From Marivirga harenae (GTDB lineage: Bacteria > Bacteroidota > Bacteroidia > Cytophagales > Cyclobacteriaceae): a DNA stretch of 64,000 nt. Made by a program: the position numbers and the translations under genes. Positions 17,922 through 26,870 of this stretch are shown here, piece by piece. Position 1 is the stretch's first letter. Every line of letters begins with the position of its first letter. The notes below the pieces were generated by a model. The model worked only from the letters and a program-made list of their open reading frames with translations, did not search any database and was not told the origin of the DNA. Location: assembly GCF_030534335.1 (NCBI RefSeq), contig NZ_CP130565.1, positions 3,307,501 to 3,371,500 of the forward strand, written 5' to 3'.

Positions 17922-18644
17922 TTACTGCCCCAAATAACTAGATAAAATCTTTTGGATAGATGCGTGCTGCGTTAAAGTCATCATATGTGAACCATTCTCA
18001 ATAATATGATCTGCTTTTACATTTCGGATAGGTATTGTATGGTCTTTAGTCCCGTGGATGTGAATTAATGCCTCCTGTACTTTCTCCCTGTCCCAATTGA
18101 TAATCATAGAGACGGTACGTTTCATATAAACCGGATCTTTGGCAGACAGCATATTTTTGAAGGTAACTTTGTTAGTGTTTCTGTCTGGTTCTATAATGGG
18201 CTGTAAAAATTTGGCACCTCCCAACATTAATTTTGGTGGTACTAATTTATAAATGGGAATCAGCCGTTGGAAGCGATATCTTAAGGGAAGTTCTTTTCGG
18301 GATTTTGCTGAGGAAATAATAATCGATTGTTCGGGATTTAAGTTTTCATTCATTTCTGAGATAATCATACCGCCCAATGAAACTCCAATCAAAATATATT
18401 TTTGAGTAGTATCTATTTGATGGGAAACTACTCTGGCAAATTCCCTCATGGAACAGCCCTTCATGGGAATAGGGTATTCGATGTGAACAATTTCGAATTT
18501 CTCAGCAAATTTTAGACTATCGAATATTCGCTCGTCAGAACCTTGACCAGGAAAAAGATAAATAGTGGTTTTCTGTTGCGAAAAAATAGGACTTGGTGAA
18601 TTCAGGCTGATTAGTAGGACTAATATGAACAGTCTAATTATCAT
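17922..18644 (-). CDS. exported alpha/beta hydrolase
   Basis: The protein has 240 aa with a signal peptide (MIIRLFILVLLISLNSPSPIFSQ). After it the fold begins with TTIYLFPGQGSDERIF. The nucleophile elbow is GVSLGG (Ser near residue 104), the acid is probably in HGTKDHTIP, and the His is in NGSHMMTL. It resembles small esterase/lipase-like hydrolases; the substrate is unknown. Its start overlaps the end of the upstream pseudouridine synthase gene by 11 bp, so the two are probably translationally coupled. Confidence 0.8.
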   Translation of the reverse strand: MIIRLFILVLLISLNSPSPIFSQQKTTIYLFPGQGSDERIFDSLKFAEKFEIVHIEYPIPMKGCSMREFARVVSHQIDTTQKYILIGVSLGGMIISEMNENLNPEQSIIISSAKSRKELPLRYRFQRLIPIYKLVPPKLMLGGAKFLQPIIEPDRNTNKVTFKNMLSAKDPVYMKRTVSMIINWDREKVQEALIHIHGTKDHTIPIRNVKADHIIENGSHMMTLTQHASIQKILSSYLGQ

Positions 18645-19365
18645 AGGTTTTAGAAGAGTTGCTCACCAATTGATTAATTTCTTTTAGTTCCGACTCACTG
18701 AGGTATCGCCATTTTCCTTTTTCGATATCTAATGTAACGTTCATTATTCTGATGCGCTTTAAACTGGCTACTTTATAGTCAAAATATTCACACATCCGCC
18801 TAATTTGCCGGTTTAGCCCCTGAGTCAAAATTATTTTAAACGTCTCTTTGCCCAATTGTTCAACATGGCATTTTTTGGTTACAGTATCCAAAATAGGAAC
18901 TCCCTTGGCCATTTTTTGAATAAAGTCTCCTTTAATAGGTTTGTTGAGTCGAACGATATATTCTTTCTCGTGATTATTTCTAGCTCTTAATATCTTATTG
19001 ACTATATCCCCATCATTGGTCAAGAAAATAAGGCCTTCACTATACTTATCTAATCTCCCAATTGGAAATATTCTTTCCGGATAATTGATGTAATTAATAA
19101 TATTATCTTTCTCTCTTCGCGTATCAGTAGTGCAAACTATTCCCCTGGGTTTGTGGAATGCCAAGTATACGAAGTCTGATTTTGGTTCTGTTACCAATTT
19201 GCCTTTCACCCTTACCTCATCACTTGGAGCCACTTTAGTCCCCATTTCAGGTATTTTTCCATTGATGGTTACTGCGCCTTCTTCAATGAGTCGGTCTGCT
19301 TCACGTCTAGAGCAATATCCCGCTTCGCTTAAGTATTTATTGATTCGTTTTAGTGGAGTTTCCAA
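18634..19365 (-). CDS. rluF: 23S rRNA pseudouridine synthase, RluF-like
   Basis: The protein has 243 aa. The N-terminal S4 RNA-binding domain (RINKYLSEAGYCSRREADRLIEEGAVTING) is followed by the RsuA/RluB/RluF catalytic domain, with FPIGRLDKYSEGLIFLTNDG holding the catalytic Asp and GLNRQIRRMCEYFDYKVASLKRIRI. The CEYFDYKV-LKRIRI pattern is closest to RluF (23S U2604) among the family; assignment to a particular uridine is by family resemblance. It is first of a two-gene unit with the exported hydrolase. Confidence 0.88.
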   Translation of the reverse strand: METPLKRINKYLSEAGYCSRREADRLIEEGAVTINGKIPEMGTKVAPSDEVRVKGKLVTEPKSDFVYLAFHKPRGIVCTTDTRREKDNIINYINYPERIFPIGRLDKYSEGLIFLTNDGDIVNKILRARNNHEKEYIVRLNKPIKGDFIQKMAKGVPILDTVTKKCHVEQLGKETFKIILTQGLNRQIRRMCEYFDYKVASLKRIRIMNVTLDIEKGKWRYLSESELKEINQLVSNSSKTYDN

Positions 19366-19658
19366 TATGTACGCTTTCTCTTTTCAACTTTAGACCACAA
19401 AAATAACCACAAGAAGTTTGAATATGCCAAGACTTTTGAAGTTTATATCTTGTAAAGGCAAATTTTGAGTCATTGAAATGTCTTGTCCTCAACTAGATAA
19501 GCTTTTTGAGCACATCCAGAACTCTATAAAACAACGTTTATGAGAAGATTAAAATATTAGAGCTTCATTAAAATCAAAAGAAATGCAGTGACATTATTAA
19601 TTCCTGAATTATTATTTCTTAATTAAAATTCCTTAGTTTTGTCATTTGAAAAAGAAAA

Positions 19659-20465
19659 ATGTTGATTAGAAATTTAATATTATTTGTTACAGTTGCCATA
19701 TTTTTTGTCTCTTGTGTAGGAAATAAACGATTAGTATATCTACAAAAAGATGATTTACACGAGAATCAACCAAAAGATACCGTTTTAAGGGAATATGAAC
19801 TGACCTATCACGATTATAAAATCCAACCACAAGATATTCTTTCAGTTCAGTTCAACAGCATCACAGAAGAAGACTTTGATATCTTCAGCGACTTTGGAAT
19901 GGGTGGTGGAAATATGGGTGGTGGAGGAGGTGGCATGATTGGCCTGAGAGGTGAATTGGTAGATCCGCATGGGCAGATAGGTTTTCCAGTTGTTGGAAAA
20001 ATCAAGGTGCAGGGAATGACCATTTTTGAGGTTCAAGATACTTTGCAATCTATTGCAACGCAATATGTTGAAGATCCGGTTGTAAAAGTTCGACTTTTAA
20101 ATTATAGATTCACGATTTTGGGAGAAGTAAATGGAGAGGGTGTTGTAACTACGCAAAATACCAGAGTGACATTTATGGAAGCCATCGGAATGGCAGGTGG
20201 ACTGACTGAGCTGGCCGACAGAGGAACAGTCAAAGTAGTGCGACAAAAGGGAGATCAAGCCGAGATTTTTTACATTGATTTGCTCCAGGAAGAGTTTATT
20301 GAATCTGAAGACTTTTATGTCTACCAAAATGATATTATCATCGTGCCACCGTTAAAACAAAGACCGATAAGGCGCTACTATGGTCAGAATTTGGGTCTTT
20401 TGCTGTCGTCAGTTTCAGCCATATTATTTATCGGAAGTTTTTTTGGTTTAAACCCTACAAGATAA
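19659..20465 (+). CDS. Wza-like polysaccharide export outer membrane lipoprotein
   Basis: The protein has 268 aa with a lipoprotein signal (MLIRNLILFVTVAIFFVSC). The poly_export domain (YHDYKIQPQDILSVQFNSI to PVVGKIKVQGMTIFEVQDTL) is followed by an SLBB domain (RFTILGEVNGEGVVT to LTELADRGTVKVVRQ). A C-terminal hydrophobic stretch (LLLSSVSAILFIGSFFGL) may be the membrane-spanning helix. A very Gly-rich insert (MGGGNMGGGGGGM) interrupts the first domain near residue 85. With the next gene it forms the export machinery of the polysaccharide locus. A TAnnTTTG box (TAGTTTTG, 19634-19641) lies just upstream but has no clear -33 partner. Confidence 0.92.
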   Translation: MLIRNLILFVTVAIFFVSCVGNKRLVYLQKDDLHENQPKDTVLREYELTYHDYKIQPQDILSVQFNSITEEDFDIFSDFGMGGGNMGGGGGGMIGLRGELVDPHGQIGFPVVGKIKVQGMTIFEVQDTLQSIATQYVEDPVVKVRLLNYRFTILGEVNGEGVVTTQNTRVTFMEAIGMAGGLTELADRGTVKVVRQKGDQAEIFYIDLLQEEFIESEDFYVYQNDIIIVPPLKQRPIRRYYGQNLGLLLSSVSAILFIGSFFGLNPTR

Positions 20466-20471
20466 AAGATA

Positions 20472-22889
20472 TTGGATAATCAATTTAACCCATATAGTTC
20501 TGATTTTGCCGACCCAAGCATGGGCACCTCATCCACTAATGGTAATCAATTAATTGATTTTAAGCGCGTATTATATAAGGTCATTAAATTTTGGTATGTA
20601 ATAGTAATTACCTCGCTCATATCCCTAGCTGCAGCTTATATTATCAATCGTTATACTACTAGAATCTATCCCGTTAATGCTTCTATCATGATTAAGGAAA
20701 ATCAAGAAGAGGTAGGGGCAAAATTTTTGTATAATAATGCCATTTCAGATCCTTATAGAAACTTCTATAACGAAATGTATGTGATTAAATCTTTTCCACT
20801 TATTCGCTCTGCTGTGGAAGAATTAAATTTTCAAGTGGCCTTTTACAGAGAGGGAGAAATTAAAAGCTCAGAGTACTATAACCCAAATTTTCCTATTCAA
20901 ATTGAAGCTGAAACAGGAAGCGAATTACCATATGGAAAATCAGCGGGTCTTACTTTCATAAACCAAAAGCAATTTAAGCTTTCTAATTTAACCCTTACAG
21001 AGGAAGGGGAGACTCAAAAAGGTGAAAATATTTTTCAATTTGGTGATCTAGTGCCCATTAATGGCCATAAAGTGATCTTGCGAAATGAAGGAGTAATTGC
21101 TGAAAGTGATCTAAATAAATACTATGTACTAAGATTCAATGATCCTGAAAGTATTACTGGGCAATACCAGTCTAAACTAAGTGCAAAGTGGGCGGAACAG
21201 GGTTCTTCGGTTTTGAACTTGAGTTTAAATGGTGCCGAACCGCGAAAGGAAATTGATTTTCTCAGTACTTTTATCAAAAAATATCAGAAGCTGGACATTG
21301 ATCGAAAAAATCAAACAGCCAACCAGACGATACAGTTTATCGATGAGCAGTTAAATGAGATTTCTGATACATTGCAATTCTATGAGCAAAAGCTGATGGA
21401 ATTTAAAAAGCAGAATGTGGTGACCAATATGGATGGTGAAGCAGTACGGATTTATGAGAATTTAAGAGAGATAGAACAAGCCGCAGTACAATACACCGTT
21501 CAGGAACAGTATTATAATTATCTCCGAAACTTTTTAAAGGATGCCGATAAGAAAATGGATCAAGTGGTCACGCCACAAAGTGTGGGAATTGAAGATCAGG
21601 TGATTGCAGAAATGCTAGGTAAACTGTTGCAATTGGATATTGAAATTAAGCGCTTCCAACAAAAGGATAAGGCCGTGAATCCTGTTTTAAAAGACAAAAA
21701 GCAACAAATTAGAGCCCTAAAGATGAATATCTTGAGCAGTATAAAAACCTTGGAGGAAACTAGAGCGATTATGCAAAAGTCGGTAAAGCGGCAACAACAG
21801 ATTTTAGAAGATCAATTAAGGCTTTTGCCCAATTTGCAGCAGGATTTTATAAATATTAAAAGAGACTATTCCTTTCGAGAGGGTTTGTTTACATTTTTAA
21901 TGCAGAAGAGGGCAGAAGCAGCTATATCTCAAGCTTCTACTACCAGTGATATTAGAATGGTAAATCCACCAAAATTGGCCGGAGGACCGATTACACCTAA
22001 AACCACTCAAAATTATCTGATTTTCTTAATAGTGGGATTAATCATTCCTATTGGTTTCTTCATAGTATTGGAACTCTTCAATAATAAAATTCAGTCAAAA
22101 GAGGACATTGAACGAGCAACTGGCATTCAAGTGATTGGCGGAATTGGCCATAAAAAACTGGAAGATAATCTAGTGGTTTACCGAAAGCCAAGGTCGGCAG
22201 TATCTGAGTCTTTTCGAGCGTTGCGTTCTAATCTGAATTTCTACACAGAAGGAAAAGAAAAGAAAATATTCTTGGTAACTTCTTCGATTTCGGGAGAGGG
22301 TAAAACGTTTACTACGATTAATCTTGCTACCGTTTTAGCCCTTTCGGGACGACCGACACTACTGATAGGAGCTGATATGAGAAGGCCGAAAATCTATGAT
22401 GATTTCAATCTTCATAATGAATTTGGTTTAAGTAATTTGCTATCTGGTCAAGCAGAGTTGAGGGAGGTAGTTCAAAAAACAGAGATTGAAAATCTAGATC
22501 TTTTGAGTGGTGGTCCTATTCCACCGAATCCAAGTGAGTTATTGATGAAGCCATTGATGAAGGAAAACCTTGACAAAGCTTTTCACAGCTACGACTTTAT
22601 CATTATCGATTCTCCTCCTATAGCCTTAGTAACAGATGCTTTCGTACTTTCTAAATTTGCGGATCATACCATCTTTATGGTAAGGCAAGATTATACGCCT
22701 AAAGAAGCAGTGGTGGCAGCTAATGAATTGTATAGTAAGGGAAAAATCAAAAATATTAGCATTCTCTTCAATGATATTAAGAAAGCTGGACCTGGTTATG
22801 GTTATGGCTACGGCTATGGTTACGGCTATGGTTATGGTTATGGCTACGGCAAGCGTAATGATGGTCATGGTTATTATCATGAAAGTTAA
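20472..22889 (+). CDS. Wzc-like polysaccharide co-polymerase / BY-kinase
   Basis: The protein has 805 aa. The Wzz domain lies between TM1 (about residues 38-58) and TM2 (about 515-537), with a long periplasmic coiled coil between them. The cytoplasmic tyrosine autokinase follows: Walker A SISGEGKTFTT near residue 608, Walker A' LLIGADMRRP, Walker B FIIIDSPP near 712. The tail contains nine or so alternating Gly-Tyr pairs, an unusually regular version of the tyrosine cluster that BY-kinases autophosphorylate. The start is TTG at 20472, 6 bp after the upstream stop. It controls chain length and export together with the Wza-like protein. Confidence 0.93.
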   Translation: MDNQFNPYSSDFADPSMGTSSTNGNQLIDFKRVLYKVIKFWYVIVITSLISLAAAYIINRYTTRIYPVNASIMIKENQEEVGAKFLYNNAISDPYRNFYNEMYVIKSFPLIRSAVEELNFQVAFYREGEIKSSEYYNPNFPIQIEAETGSELPYGKSAGLTFINQKQFKLSNLTLTEEGETQKGENIFQFGDLVPINGHKVILRNEGVIAESDLNKYYVLRFNDPESITGQYQSKLSAKWAEQGSSVLNLSLNGAEPRKEIDFLSTFIKKYQKLDIDRKNQTANQTIQFIDEQLNEISDTLQFYEQKLMEFKKQNVVTNMDGEAVRIYENLREIEQAAVQYTVQEQYYNYLRNFLKDADKKMDQVVTPQSVGIEDQVIAEMLGKLLQLDIEIKRFQQKDKAVNPVLKDKKQQIRALKMNILSSIKTLEETRAIMQKSVKRQQQILEDQLRLLPNLQQDFINIKRDYSFREGLFTFLMQKRAEAAISQASTTSDIRMVNPPKLAGGPITPKTTQNYLIFLIVGLIIPIGFFIVLELFNNKIQSKEDIERATGIQVIGGIGHKKLEDNLVVYRKPRSAVSESFRALRSNLNFYTEGKEKKIFLVTSSISGEGKTFTTINLATVLALSGRPTLLIGADMRRPKIYDDFNLHNEFGLSNLLSGQAELREVVQKTEIENLDLLSGGPIPPNPSELLMKPLMKENLDKAFHSYDFIIIDSPPIALVTDAFVLSKFADHTIFMVRQDYTPKEAVVAANELYSKGKIKNISILFNDIKKAGPGYGYGYGYGYGYGYGYGYGKRNDGHGYYHES

Positions 22890-23568
22890 TTAAATAAGAA
22901 TTAAGAATTAAATTTTTTTGCTTGGCTTGTGGGGGGAGTGTATAAAGATACAAATCATTTACGGCCTTTCACCTGTATTTATTTCGTTGACCTCAAAACG
23001 CCTTGCTTCTAAATTAATATTAGCTTTCATAATTAGAAAAAAAGGGAGTTAGTTCTTTTCTTCTACTATTTACCATCTCTATTGCAAATAAGAAATTAAT
23101 CTCATAAATTTATAATTGAGTAGTTATTCTACTCGTTATGTGTTCACTTAAACTTTATCTTATCAAAGAAAAGTTCAATTTTGTTAAGTTTGAGTTTAAT
23201 ATCGATCGTATTCTACGAAACCCAATCTGTGAGCACTATCCCCTTGAGGGGATTATAGGGGTGTCGGTCTGATCGATAGTTTAATATATGCTTATACTGC
23301 AATAGTAATGTGTTAAGCCCGAACTGGGACTGAAAGGGCGAAGCTGAAACTAATTACGAATTAATAATTATATAATTAAGAATTAGAGCCAGGTTCCTAT
23401 ATGTAATTAAAGTTGAGAAAATCAATACGTTACTGATTAATACAGTTCAGTAAATGTAAATAATGACGAATAGACCACTGCAGACTTCCCACTTCCAACT
23501 TCAAGCATCACAACAAAAGAGTTCGATTCCATTTGCTCGTTAAGAATTAGCTTCCCTTATTAAAATAA
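22890..23568. other. 679-bp intergenic region, no gene seen
   Basis: No credible coding frame was found. It holds a G-rich palindrome (23238-23268) followed directly by CGGTCTGATCG, a TAAGTTTG box at 23185-23192 that matches a -7 element without a clear -33 partner, and AATTACGAATTA-type debris near 23355. It separates the export genes from the wHTH protein and the biosynthetic genes, so a promoter for the latter is expected here. Confidence 0.5.
23238..23268. repeat. interspersed G-rich palindrome
   Basis: ATCCCCTTGAGGGGATTATA followed by GGGGTGTCGG. The first 14 bases form a hairpin (ATCCCC/GGGGAT) and a second G-run follows, as in the copies at 46360 and 2742. Confidence 0.6.
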
Positions 23569-24096
23569 ATGCTCGAAACACTAGTCACCTCAAAAACCCG
23601 AATAAAACTCCTGCTGAAATTCTTCCTGAATGCGCAGACCAAGAGCTATTTGCGTTCTTTGGAAGGGGAATTTGGAGAAAGCACTAATGCCATCCGACTG
23701 GAGCTTAACAAATTTGAGGAAGCGGGAATGTTGAAAGCAGATGTGAAAGGCAATAAAAAGGTTTACCAAGCCAATACGAAGCATCCGCTTTTTGAAGATA
23801 TTCACAACATTATCAAAAAATATATTGGCATCGACCGTGTCATCGAGCAAATCATAGGCAAAGTTGGCCAGCTTCAAAAAGTATATTTGATAGGCGAATA
23901 CGCCAAAGGAGTGGATAGCGGAATTATTGATTTCCTTTTAGTTGGAAAGCAGTTCAACCATGAATATATTGCTAATATGACATCTATTGCTGAAAGAAAA
24001 GTAGAACGTAAAATTCGCTTTTTGTTTATGGACCCGGAAGAGTTTGTGGGACAAGTACCGACTGCTGAGGCGGGTTTATTGCTTTGGGAAAATTAG
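23569..24096 (+). CDS. winged-helix protein with degenerate nucleotidyltransferase-like domain, candidate locus regulator
   Basis: The protein has 175 aa. The N-terminal 75 residues form an ArsR-like winged helix (TSKTRIKLLLKFF, SLEGEFGESTNAIRLELNKFEEAGML, KVYQANTKHPLFEDI). The C-terminal half resembles the MNT-type nucleotidyltransferase core, but the active-site signature GSxxxG-x-SDID reads GEYAKGVDSGIIDF. The Ser and the first catalytic Asp are replaced, so catalysis is unlikely. Proteins of this design often sit at the head of polysaccharide loci in Bacteroidota. I infer a DNA-binding regulator with a ligand-sensing pseudo-enzyme domain; no target is known to me. Confidence 0.7.
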   Translation: MLETLVTSKTRIKLLLKFFLNAQTKSYLRSLEGEFGESTNAIRLELNKFEEAGMLKADVKGNKKVYQANTKHPLFEDIHNIIKKYIGIDRVIEQIIGKVGQLQKVYLIGEYAKGVDSGIIDFLLVGKQFNHEYIANMTSIAERKVERKIRFLFMDPEEFVGQVPTAEAGLLLWEN

Positions 24097-24375
24097 ATAA
24101 TTACGAATTGGGAATTATCGAATTAAGAATTTGTCAGCTCAGCTAGTCCTCGTTTGTAACGAGGATTCGTAAATTATCGAGTTTTTAACTAGCTACACAG
24201 AAAATGATGATAGTGTTTCGCTGCGTAAACTTTGCGCCTCCCCAGCTTTGCGTGAGATTTGCTAACAGCCTTTGGCTGTCCTTTTGTTTTCTTTTGTCAC
24301 TTTTGTGGTATAGAATTAATCAGCTTTAGCTGATTTAATCTCAGTTTTAGACTGTAAAAATATAATCTTAGAAAT
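24097..24375. repeat. intergenic repeat mosaic with TCAGCTTTAGCTGA palindrome
   Basis: Contains AATTACGAATTG debris, CTTTGCG-type fragments, a CTTTTGTTTTCTTTTGTCAC tract and the palindrome ATCAGCTTTAGCTGAT at 24318-24333 or thereabouts. The same components in the same order recur at 43740-43830, 44700-44780 and 44905-44985. Confidence 0.55.
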
Positions 24376-25431
24376 TTGAAAAAAATATTAGTAACAGGTT
24401 CAGCGGGGTTCATTGGCTTCCATTTAACCAAAGCCCTCCTTGAGCGTGGCGATACCGTTATCGGCTACGACAACATCAACGATTACTATGATGTAAACCT
24501 CAAATACGGCCGCCTCAACGAACTCGGGATCAAAAGAGAACTGGTCAAAGACCATCAATTAGTCCTTAGCCAGCAGTACCCGAATTTCCGATTTGTAAAA
24601 GCCGATCTATGCGACAGAGATTACCTTTACCAATTATTTGAAGAAGAACAATTTGACCATGTCATTAACCTGGCAGCACAAGCAGGCGTACGCTATTCGG
24701 TACAAAATCCGCAAGCTTATATAGACGCCAATATTCAAGGCTTTTTAAATATATTAGAAGCTTGCAGACATTATCCTGTAAAACATTTAGTTTACGCCTC
24801 TTCCAGCTCAGTTTACGGCAGTAATACACAAATGCCCTTTTCAGTGCACCACCATACTGACCACCCCTTATCACTATATGCCGCCACCAAAAAGAGCAAT
24901 GAGATGATGGCCCATACTTACAGCCATTTGTTTAATATTGCCACTACAGGCATACGCTTTTTCACGGTTTACGGCAGTTGGGGCAGACCCGATATGGCAC
25001 TTTTCCTTTTTGCTGAAGCTATCAGAAACGGAGAAAAAATCAAGGTGTTTAATCATGGGGAAATGGAAAGGGATTTTACTTATGTAGGGGATATTGTAAA
25101 TGGTGTAATGGCAGCTTTAGATCAACCCGCAACTGGCAATGCAGCATTTGATACTAATATACCCGATGCTGGTAGTTCTAATGCACCTTATCGTCTCTAC
25201 AATATTGGCAACAACCAACCGGTTAAACTTTTAGACTATATAGAAGCATTAGAGAAAGCCATGGGTAAAACAGCGGAAAAAGAATTTCTGCCCATGCAAG
25301 CTGGGGATGTAAAAAAAACCTATGCAGATGTGCAGGATCTTATTAATGATTTTAATTATCAACCGGATACGTCATTGGAAAGAGGAATAGGGGAGTTTGT
25401 GGAGTGGTTTATTGCTTATAAAAATTCATAG
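24376..25431 (+). CDS. NAD-dependent epimerase, UDP-glucuronate 4-epimerase type
   Basis: The protein is a 351-aa extended SDR. It has NAD-binding TGSAGFIG (residues 7-14), the family-typical YDNINDYYDVNLKYGRL, catalytic YASSSSVYG and YAATKKS (YxxxK), and RFFTVYGSWGRPDMALFLF. This combination is characteristic of enzymes that interconvert UDP-glucuronate and UDP-galacturonate for capsule or LPS. The start is TTG at 24376. Base composition is richer in GC than the very AT-rich genes that follow, so this gene and the one at 45071 may belong to an older locus frame into which the middle was exchanged. Confidence 0.85.
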   Translation: MKKILVTGSAGFIGFHLTKALLERGDTVIGYDNINDYYDVNLKYGRLNELGIKRELVKDHQLVLSQQYPNFRFVKADLCDRDYLYQLFEEEQFDHVINLAAQAGVRYSVQNPQAYIDANIQGFLNILEACRHYPVKHLVYASSSSVYGSNTQMPFSVHHHTDHPLSLYAATKKSNEMMAHTYSHLFNIATTGIRFFTVYGSWGRPDMALFLFAEAIRNGEKIKVFNHGEMERDFTYVGDIVNGVMAALDQPATGNAAFDTNIPDAGSSNAPYRLYNIGNNQPVKLLDYIEALEKAMGKTAEKEFLPMQAGDVKKTYADVQDLINDFNYQPDTSLERGIGEFVEWFIAYKNS

Positions 25432-25548
25432 GGGTGAACCTTGATAGCGATTAATCTCCAAAAATTCAATATAGAAAATATTGTTTGAGGAATTTCTGAT
25501 TTTTGGCTTATTTAGTGATTACATGAATAAAATATCATAAAATAAAAA

Positions 25549-25573
25549 TTCATCTAATTGAAAATTAGATGAA
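25549..25573 (+). promoter_or_regulatory. perfect hairpin over a start codon
   Basis: TTCATCTAATT (25549-25559) and AATTAGATGAA (25563-25573) form an 11-bp perfect stem with a 3-nt loop. The last base is the A of the upstream ATG of the glycosyltransferase gene. It could block that start in mRNA or favour the internal ATG at 25588. Confidence 0.5.
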
Positions 25574-26802
25574 TGAACATAGAAACAATGGATAATGTTA
25601 AAAAAGTACTAATATTAGGTATTGGACAGACCAATTTTTTAGGACCATTATATAAAATTATAAAAAGAAGTAATCCTCATCTTAAGTTTTTTCTAAACAG
25701 GAAAAAAGTTTTGTCTGATGATATAACTGATGATAATGATTTATTCAATAAACAGAATGAAAACAGATTTTCAGTGTTTTCTTTTTTTAGTTTGTTCAAA
25801 ACTATTTATTTGAAAGTTATTTTTTTAACACTGATCGAGGAAGGGTTCAAAAAGTTTTTAATAAATGCATATTTTATTATTGAATCAATTTACCTGTTTG
25901 ATCGAAAGGATAAATATGATATTTACCACTATCACTTTGTTAACTTTAAAAATTTAATATCTATTCCTTTGTTAAAAAAGAATAGACGAATTATAGTATC
26001 ATTTTGGGGATCTGATTTACTAAGGAATTATGATATGATTAATCATTTCTTTGTGAGATATGCACTCCTAAAAGCAGACGTAATTACAATACAATCGCTA
26101 GATCTTAAAGAATTTCTCGTTACAAAATATGGCAGAGACCTTTACGAAAAAATCAAGGTAATTAAATTTAAACTAGACCAATCAATTTTTGAGAATATTG
26201 ATTCAATAAATAATGAAAATGATAAGTCTAATTTTATTGACGATCATAAGGTGAATATTTTAGTGGGGCATAATGCTAATACAGCGAATAGGCATAAGGA
26301 AATTATCGAAGCATTAAAGGATCTTAGTGCAGAAACAAAAGCAAAAATAAATTTAATTTTTGTTTTTAGCTATGGAATAGAAAATGCAGACTTTTTGAAA
26401 TATTATAAGGGACTATTAATTGAGAAGTTATGTGAATATAAGTTTCAATATGTTTTTATAGATTCATTTTTGAGTCAAAAGGAAATAGCAAAACTTAGAA
26501 AATTCGCTAATATTAATATTCATCTACCTGTGTCTGACGCTCTAAGTGCAGCGATTACTGAAACAATGTACGCTGAGAATTTAGTTATAACTGGAGCCTG
26601 GTTACCTTACGGTCCATTTAGAAGAAAGGGGATTTTTTTTAGTGAAATAGGTGATTTTAATCAGTTGGCTGAAAAGGTAGGATCAGCTGTTTGTGATTGG
26701 GATTTAAAAAAGCGAAAATTAGTTGGAAATAGACAAAAAGTTATTGAAGAATTTTTAAATCAGAACATAGAAGAAGATTGGTGTAGTGTTTATAATTTCT
26801 AG
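25573..26802 (+). CDS. glycosyltransferase, GT-B fold (WecF/GT56-like features)
   Basis: The protein has 409 aa. I recognise a GT-B arrangement: an N-terminal Rossmann-like part, SFWGSDLLR near residue 143, then a C-terminal donor-binding part starting KVNILVGHNANTANRHKEII. The WGSDL element and the second motif recall the TDP-Fuc4NAc transferase WecF family, but similarity is partial and donor and acceptor cannot be named. The start may be the ATG at 25588 (MDNVKKVLILGIG) since the first ATG lies in a hairpin. The gene is extremely AT-rich compared with its upstream neighbour, consistent with acquisition. Confidence 0.65.
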   Translation: MNIETMDNVKKVLILGIGQTNFLGPLYKIIKRSNPHLKFFLNRKKVLSDDITDDNDLFNKQNENRFSVFSFFSLFKTIYLKVIFLTLIEEGFKKFLINAYFIIESIYLFDRKDKYDIYHYHFVNFKNLISIPLLKKNRRIIVSFWGSDLLRNYDMINHFFVRYALLKADVITIQSLDLKEFLVTKYGRDLYEKIKVIKFKLDQSIFENIDSINNENDKSNFIDDHKVNILVGHNANTANRHKEIIEALKDLSAETKAKINLIFVFSYGIENADFLKYYKGLLIEKLCEYKFQYVFIDSFLSQKEIAKLRKFANINIHLPVSDALSAAITETMYAENLVITGAWLPYGPFRRKGIFFSEIGDFNQLAEKVGSAVCDWDLKKRKLVGNRQKVIEEFLNQNIEEDWCSVYNF

Positions 26803-26870
26803 AAGAAAAAATTGAGCGCATAAATTTGTAATTCTACTTAAATAAATTTTCTCTTCTCTTATCATTATAA

